Positions 60,529 through 64,000 of a stretch of DNA of 64,000 nucleotides are shown here, piece by piece. The DNA comes from an uncultured Clostridiaceae bacterium. GTDB taxonomy: Bacteria > Bacillota > Clostridia > TANB77 > CAG-508. Location: NCBI GenBank assembly GCA_946628065.1, contig CAMOWC010000008.1, positions 1-64,000 of the forward strand. Reading direction: 5' to 3'. A program made the translations under genes and the position numbers. The notes below the pieces were generated by a model. The model worked only from the letters and a program-made list of their open reading frames with translations. It did not search any database and was not told the DNA's origin. Position 1 is the stretch's first letter; every line of letters starts with the position of its first letter.

Positions 60529-62637
60529 TTATAATTCTATTTGTGTCATTACTTTAGCTGAAATGTCTTCATTGATATCCTTGGTGTTCATTCCAAAATA
60601 TTCTGACATTACATCTCTTACTACTTCTGCTGTATAGTTTCCGTGGCCTCCATTTTCTACCATTACTACTATTGCTATTTCTGGGTCATCAAATGGTGCA
60701 AATCCAACGAACCATGCATTTACTTTGTTTCCAGGTGCTTCCGCTGATCCTGTTTTTCCACCAACTTTTATTGGGAAATCTCTAAATATATTGTATGCTG
60801 TTCCTCCAGCTTCTTGTGTAACTGATTGCATTCCATCAAGTACTAACCTTAAATAGTCTTGGTTTAATGTTATTCCATCATCTTGTTCTGGTTCTAAGTT
60901 TAGCCTTGCGTTTGCATATTCATTTATTTTTTCCCTTGGCACTTCCGTTCCATCTGGATTTATTATTGATTTTACTATTGATACATCAACTTTTTTTCCA
61001 CCATTTGCTAATGTGCTTATGTATTTTGCCATTTGTATTGGTGTAAATTCATTTAGCCCTTGTCCTATTACCGCATTTAGCATATCTCCTGGTACCCATT
61101 GTTGTTTTATTCTTTCTTTTGCTTCTTTACTTGCTAGTACTCCTTTTGTTTCATCCCTAAGCTCTATTCCTGTTTTGTTTCCTAATCCGAAGTATTTAGC
61201 ATATTTTACTAAGTTGTCTATGCCCATTCTGTTTCCAACTTCGTAGAAGTAATAGTTGCATGAATGTTTTATGGCTCCTGTAACATTTAGTGGTCCATGT
61301 CCAACATGGTAATCTGTATAATACCAACAATTCCATGTTCTATTTCCTAATTGGTATACTCCTGTATCGTTTATTTGTTCTGTTGGCGAAACCACTCCGC
61401 TTTCTAGCGCTGCTATAGCTGATATCATTTTGAATGTTGAACCTGGTGAATATGATACTTGCATTGCTTTATTTACTAATGGATGGTTTGGATTATTGTT
61501 ATATTCGTTCCAATCTTTTACACTAATTCCATTAACAAATTTGCTTGGATCGTAATCCGGGTAGCTTGCCATTGCTAGTACTTCACCTGTTTTTACATTC
61601 ATTACTACTACCGAACCCGCTTGAGCGTCATATACTTTGCCAAATCCCCCACTTTGTATTTTTTGTATATTTGCTGCCAATGTGTTTTCTACAATTTTTT
61701 GAAGATTTGCATCTATTGTTAATACTACATTTGAGCCTGCTATTGCATCTTGTACAACATATTCTCCAGATGCCGTTCCATCTACTCCCATGTCTATTTG
61801 TTTTATTCCATTTTTTCCTTTTAGGTAACCTTCGAATGAATATTCTATCCCTGTTTTTCCAACGACATCGTTTATGTCATATATTTCTTTGTTTTTTTCA
61901 TATTCTTCTTGTGTTATTTTTCCTGAATATCCCAATATATGTGATGCTACCGTACCAGATGTGTATTGTCTTTTAGGTTCTACTATAACGTTTACTCCTG
62001 GAAATTTACTACTTTTTTCTGATATTTCAGCTACCGCTTCTCTTGAGACATTATCTGCTAATCTAAACGCTCTTGTACTACTATAACCTTTTTTATCTAT
62101 TTCATATCTTAATCCTATTATTTTTCTTGCATCTTCTAGGCTATTGTTTGATATTACATATTTTTCTTTGAATTCTGTAAAGACTTGCTCTGGCGTTTTT
62201 CCAACTGTTATTCCATTGGCAATTTGCCATTTTTGTAAGTTTTCTCCTTCTAGTGTATATCTATATGGATTTACCTCAATTGGAAATGTGTCTGGCACTT
62301 TTATTTGATATTTGTTAAATGTGTTTACTATTTCTAACATGCAGTCATTTAATACTTGTGTTTCTACTTTACTTTTATATAGTTCCAATGCAAAAGTTGT
62401 TTCTGAAGTAACGAGTACTGAACCTGTTCTATCTAGTATTTTACCTCTTGCTGCTTCTAATGAGGTTTCACGTGTTAGACGTGTATTTGATTGTTCCCTA
62501 TATTCTTTTCCGTGTACTATTTGAAGGTTAAATAATTGCCCTATTAGGATTATTCCAATAAAATATGTTAAAACTGTTGATAAATTATATCTTAAATTTA
62601 TATTATTTTTGTTAATACGTTTCTTTCCTGAACGCAA
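60529..62637 (-). CDS. mrdA: Penicillin-binding protein 2 (elongation transpeptidase)
   Basis: Class B PBP of 702 residues that cross-links peptidoglycan in the Rod elongation complex. One N-terminal span (about 18-38) is followed by the dimerisation/pedestal region. The transpeptidase domain carries all three motifs: S400-TFK, S459-C-N461 and K628-T-G630. Start is TTG 62637, 8 nt behind GGAGG. It lies between mreD and minC with an 18-nt gap to minC, typical of the mre operon. The name pbpA/mrdA fits by position. Confidence 0.95.
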   Translation of the reverse strand: MRSGKKRINKNNINLRYNLSTVLTYFIGIILIGQLFNLQIVHGKEYREQSNTRLTRETSLEAARGKILDRTGSVLVTSETTFALELYKSKVETQVLNDCMLEIVNTFNKYQIKVPDTFPIEVNPYRYTLEGENLQKWQIANGITVGKTPEQVFTEFKEKYVISNNSLEDARKIIGLRYEIDKKGYSSTRAFRLADNVSREAVAEISEKSSKFPGVNVIVEPKRQYTSGTVASHILGYSGKITQEEYEKNKEIYDINDVVGKTGIEYSFEGYLKGKNGIKQIDMGVDGTASGEYVVQDAIAGSNVVLTIDANLQKIVENTLAANIQKIQSGGFGKVYDAQAGSVVVMNVKTGEVLAMASYPDYDPSKFVNGISVKDWNEYNNNPNHPLVNKAMQVSYSPGSTFKMISAIAALESGVVSPTEQINDTGVYQLGNRTWNCWYYTDYHVGHGPLNVTGAIKHSCNYYFYEVGNRMGIDNLVKYAKYFGLGNKTGIELRDETKGVLASKEAKERIKQQWVPGDMLNAVIGQGLNEFTPIQMAKYISTLANGGKKVDVSIVKSIINPDGTEVPREKINEYANARLNLEPEQDDGITLNQDYLRLVLDGMQSVTQEAGGTAYNIFRDFPIKVGGKTGSAEAPGNKVNAWFVGFAPFDDPEIAIVVMVENGGHGNYTAEVVRDVMSEYFGMNTKDINEDISAKVMTQIEL

Positions 62638-62658
62638 TTATTTCACCTCCATTTAAAA

Positions 62659-62699
62659 TCTGCAAAAAGAAGTGTCCTTAAAAAGGACAGGTTTGCAGA
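62659..62699 (-). promoter_or_regulatory. Nested hairpin between mreD and mrdA
   Basis: Outer stem TCTGCAAA/TTTGCAGA (62659-62666 with 62692-62699) and inner stem TGTCCTT/AAGGACA (62673-62679 with 62683-62689). On the minus strand it is followed by TTTTAAAT and the mrdA ribosome site. It may be a weak terminator or processing site that sets the mreCD to mrdA ratio. Confidence 0.55.
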
Positions 62700-62704
62700 A
62701 AATA

Positions 62705-63238
62705 TTAAAAATATCTTGTTAGTATTTGATCACCTTTGTATTCGTGTTCGATGAAATATCCAAATTTTTTGAATAATGGATAAATAATTATTGTTAATAC
62801 TACGTTATATACTATTTCTACTATTAAAATTCTTAAGAATATGAATATTTCAATATTTGTGTCTAATATTAAATAATTTAGTATATATGTTACTATTTCA
62901 AATGCAGCTGTTAATCCTGCAACCATAACCATTATTGTTAGCCTGCTATCTTTTGAGAAGTTTTTAGCAAAAATCCCGGCTACTAATCCTACGCATGCCA
63001 GCGTTACAGCATATATACCTAATTTATTTCCAACAGCAATATCTAAAATTAAACCTAATGTTAGTCCATATATTATTCCCTTGTTTCTCCCCGAGAACAA
63101 ACCTATAAATAATGCAAATATTACAAATAGGTTTGGCATTACTCCCGCTATTGTAAACCAACTAAAGAAGTTTTCTTGCAGGAAGTATACTAATAATGCT
63201 ATGAAAATTAATGAAATGTTTATCCAAAATTTTCTCAC
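62705..63238 (-). CDS. mreD: Rod shape-determining protein MreD
   Basis: Integral membrane protein of 177 residues with about five spans and few charged residues (LFVIFALFIGLFSGRNKGIIYG and similar, cited in part). It is part of the Rod complex linking MreB to wall synthesis. Position between mreC and mrdA supports the call because MreD is weakly conserved. Start is GTG 63238 behind AGAGGAAAG. Confidence 0.9.
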   Translation of the reverse strand: MRKFWINISLIFIALLVYFLQENFFSWFTIAGVMPNLFVIFALFIGLFSGRNKGIIYGLTLGLILDIAVGNKLGIYAVTLACVGLVAGIFAKNFSKDSRLTIMVMVAGLTAAFEIVTYILNYLILDTNIEIFIFLRILIVEIVYNVVLTIIIYPLFKKFGYFIEHEYKGDQILTRYF

Positions 63239-63293
63239 TTTTATTTCTTTCCTCTCTTATACCCCAAAACCATATTTCAGAAATTTTTTAAAA

Positions 63294-64000
63294 TTATTGG
63301 TTTATAACAAGTACACTGTTAAGCTTATTAAAATCTACAGCTACATCTACAAGTGCATATCTATCTGTTAGATTTTCTGTATCTATTACTTTTCTTATTG
63401 TTCCAACATGTATTCCTTTTGGATATACTCCACCCAAGCCTGATGTTTGTATACCATCCCCTTGTATAACGCTTGCTTCTGTTGGTATGTATACTGCTTT
63501 AAGTGTTTGTTTATTTTCCAAAGTTCCTTTGCTTACTATTGCTTCTTTTGTTGTACTTAGCATTGTGCTTACTGAGCTTGCTGGATCTATTATTGTTTGA
63601 ACTTTTGCTGTATTATCTGTTACTGATATTACATGTCCTACTAGCCCTTCTTCTGCTATTACTGTCATGTCTTTTTTTACTCCATCTTTTGCCCCAATGT
63701 TTATTGTTATAGTTCTTGAGTAATTACTTATGTCTTTATTTATAACATCTCCCGGAATTGTTTTGTAGTTTTTGTATTTTTCAGTTAGTCCTAAGTATTC
63801 CTTTAATGTTTCATTTTCTGTTTTTATACTTTCTATTTCTTTTAATGTTTTTTCTAATTCTTTGTTTCTGTTTGCTAGTTTTTCATTTTCCTCTTTCAAT
63901 TTATCCATATCAGCAAAATAGGCTTCGTTTCCACCTATTTTATTTGCCAAGAATGTGAATCCATTTTGAATTGGCATTATAATTTTTGAACCAAAATTTT
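63294..64000 (-). CDS. mreC: Rod shape-determining protein MreC (5' end outside window)
   Basis: At least 235 residues are present. The frame is open through the window edge (codons upstream of the internal ATG at 63977 encode a plausible FGSKII), so the N-terminal membrane anchor lies outside. A coiled coil (about 24-65 counted from that ATG, MDKLKEENEKLANRNKELEK) is followed by the MreC beta-barrel core with INIGAKDGVKKDMTV, GLVGHV and QTSGLGGVYPKGI. It scaffolds the elongation machinery on the outer face of the membrane. Confidence 0.93.
   Translation of the reverse strand, partial: NFGSKIIMPIQNGFTFLANKIGGNEAYFADMDKLKEENEKLANRNKELEKTLKEIESIKTENETLKEYLGLTEKYKNYKTIPGDVINKDISNYSRTITINIGAKDGVKKDMTVIAEEGLVGHVISVTDNTAKVQTIIDPASSVSTMLSTTKEAIVSKGTLENKQTLKAVYIPTEASVIQGDGIQTSGLGGVYPKGIHVGTIRKVIDTENLTDRYALVDVAVDFNKLNSVLVINQ

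Overview
The window is AT-rich DNA (about 30% G+C by eye) from a low-GC Gram-positive bacterium. A complete spoIIE, clostridial-type rpoB/rpoC, an rnc plus Elp3-like radical SAM neighbourhood, G5/transglycosylase wall proteins and frequent TTG starts all point to a spore-forming member of the Clostridia, probably an uncultured or gut lineage. Species cannot be told from the sequence. Almost all large genes lie on the minus strand. The plus strand carries the end of a tRNA-Cys gene, a thymidylate kinase, a small BECR-nuclease-like gene, a conserved clostridial gene pair and two micro-ORFs.

Layout. 1-9 kb: 3' end of tRNA-Cys, topA, a large Ig-like surface protein, spoIIE. 9.1-9.5 kb: a micro-ORF facing a convergent small RNA. 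9.5-19.4 kb: a membrane-anchored unknown, an SH3/glucosaminidase wall hydrolase and a 2461-residue InlB-repeat surface protein. 19.6-27.3 kb: rpoC and rpoB with a clear promoter and leader. 27.4-30 kb: radical SAM gene, BECR-like gene, an unassigned structured RNA, rnc. 30-30.4 kb: a second micro-ORF/convergent RNA locus. 30.4-36 kb: AI-2E-type transporter, exodeoxyribonuclease III, a DUF348/G5/transglycosylase protein, TatD, a WG-repeat protein. 36.1-36.6 kb: a third small-protein/antisense locus next to tmk. 37.4-58.8 kb: three giant adhesin-like surface proteins and a lipoprotein of foreign composition. 59-64 kb: a conserved clostridial pair facing the mreC-mreD-mrdA-minC morphogenesis operon, which leaves the window inside mreC.

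Main result. Three intergenic regions have the architecture of type I toxin-antitoxin modules. Two of them (9.14-9.48 kb and 30.04-30.42 kb) are built alike. Each has a short plus-strand mRNA encoding a 29- or 42-residue peptide that begins M-T-x-x-D, and a minus-strand RNA of about 80 nt running toward it from a near-consensus promoter. Each also has a direct repeat of about 20 nt, so that the small RNA can pair across the ribosome-binding and AUG region of the mRNA. In the second locus the two terminator loops are also complementary over 9 nt. This is the layout of the enterococcal par/Fst system, but the peptides do not look like Fst. The third locus (36.1-36.5 kb) encodes a 52-residue single-span membrane protein whose 3' half is overlapped by an antisense RNA, and it is bracketed by an exact 35-bp direct repeat that forms part of the tmk promoter.

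Other points. A composite upstream element with near-constant internal spacing (about 47-50 bp) precedes four surface-protein genes and probably marks a shared regulon. The 3657-residue giant protein appears to be a fusion of the two genes that lie as an overlapping pair at 49.6-58.8 kb.
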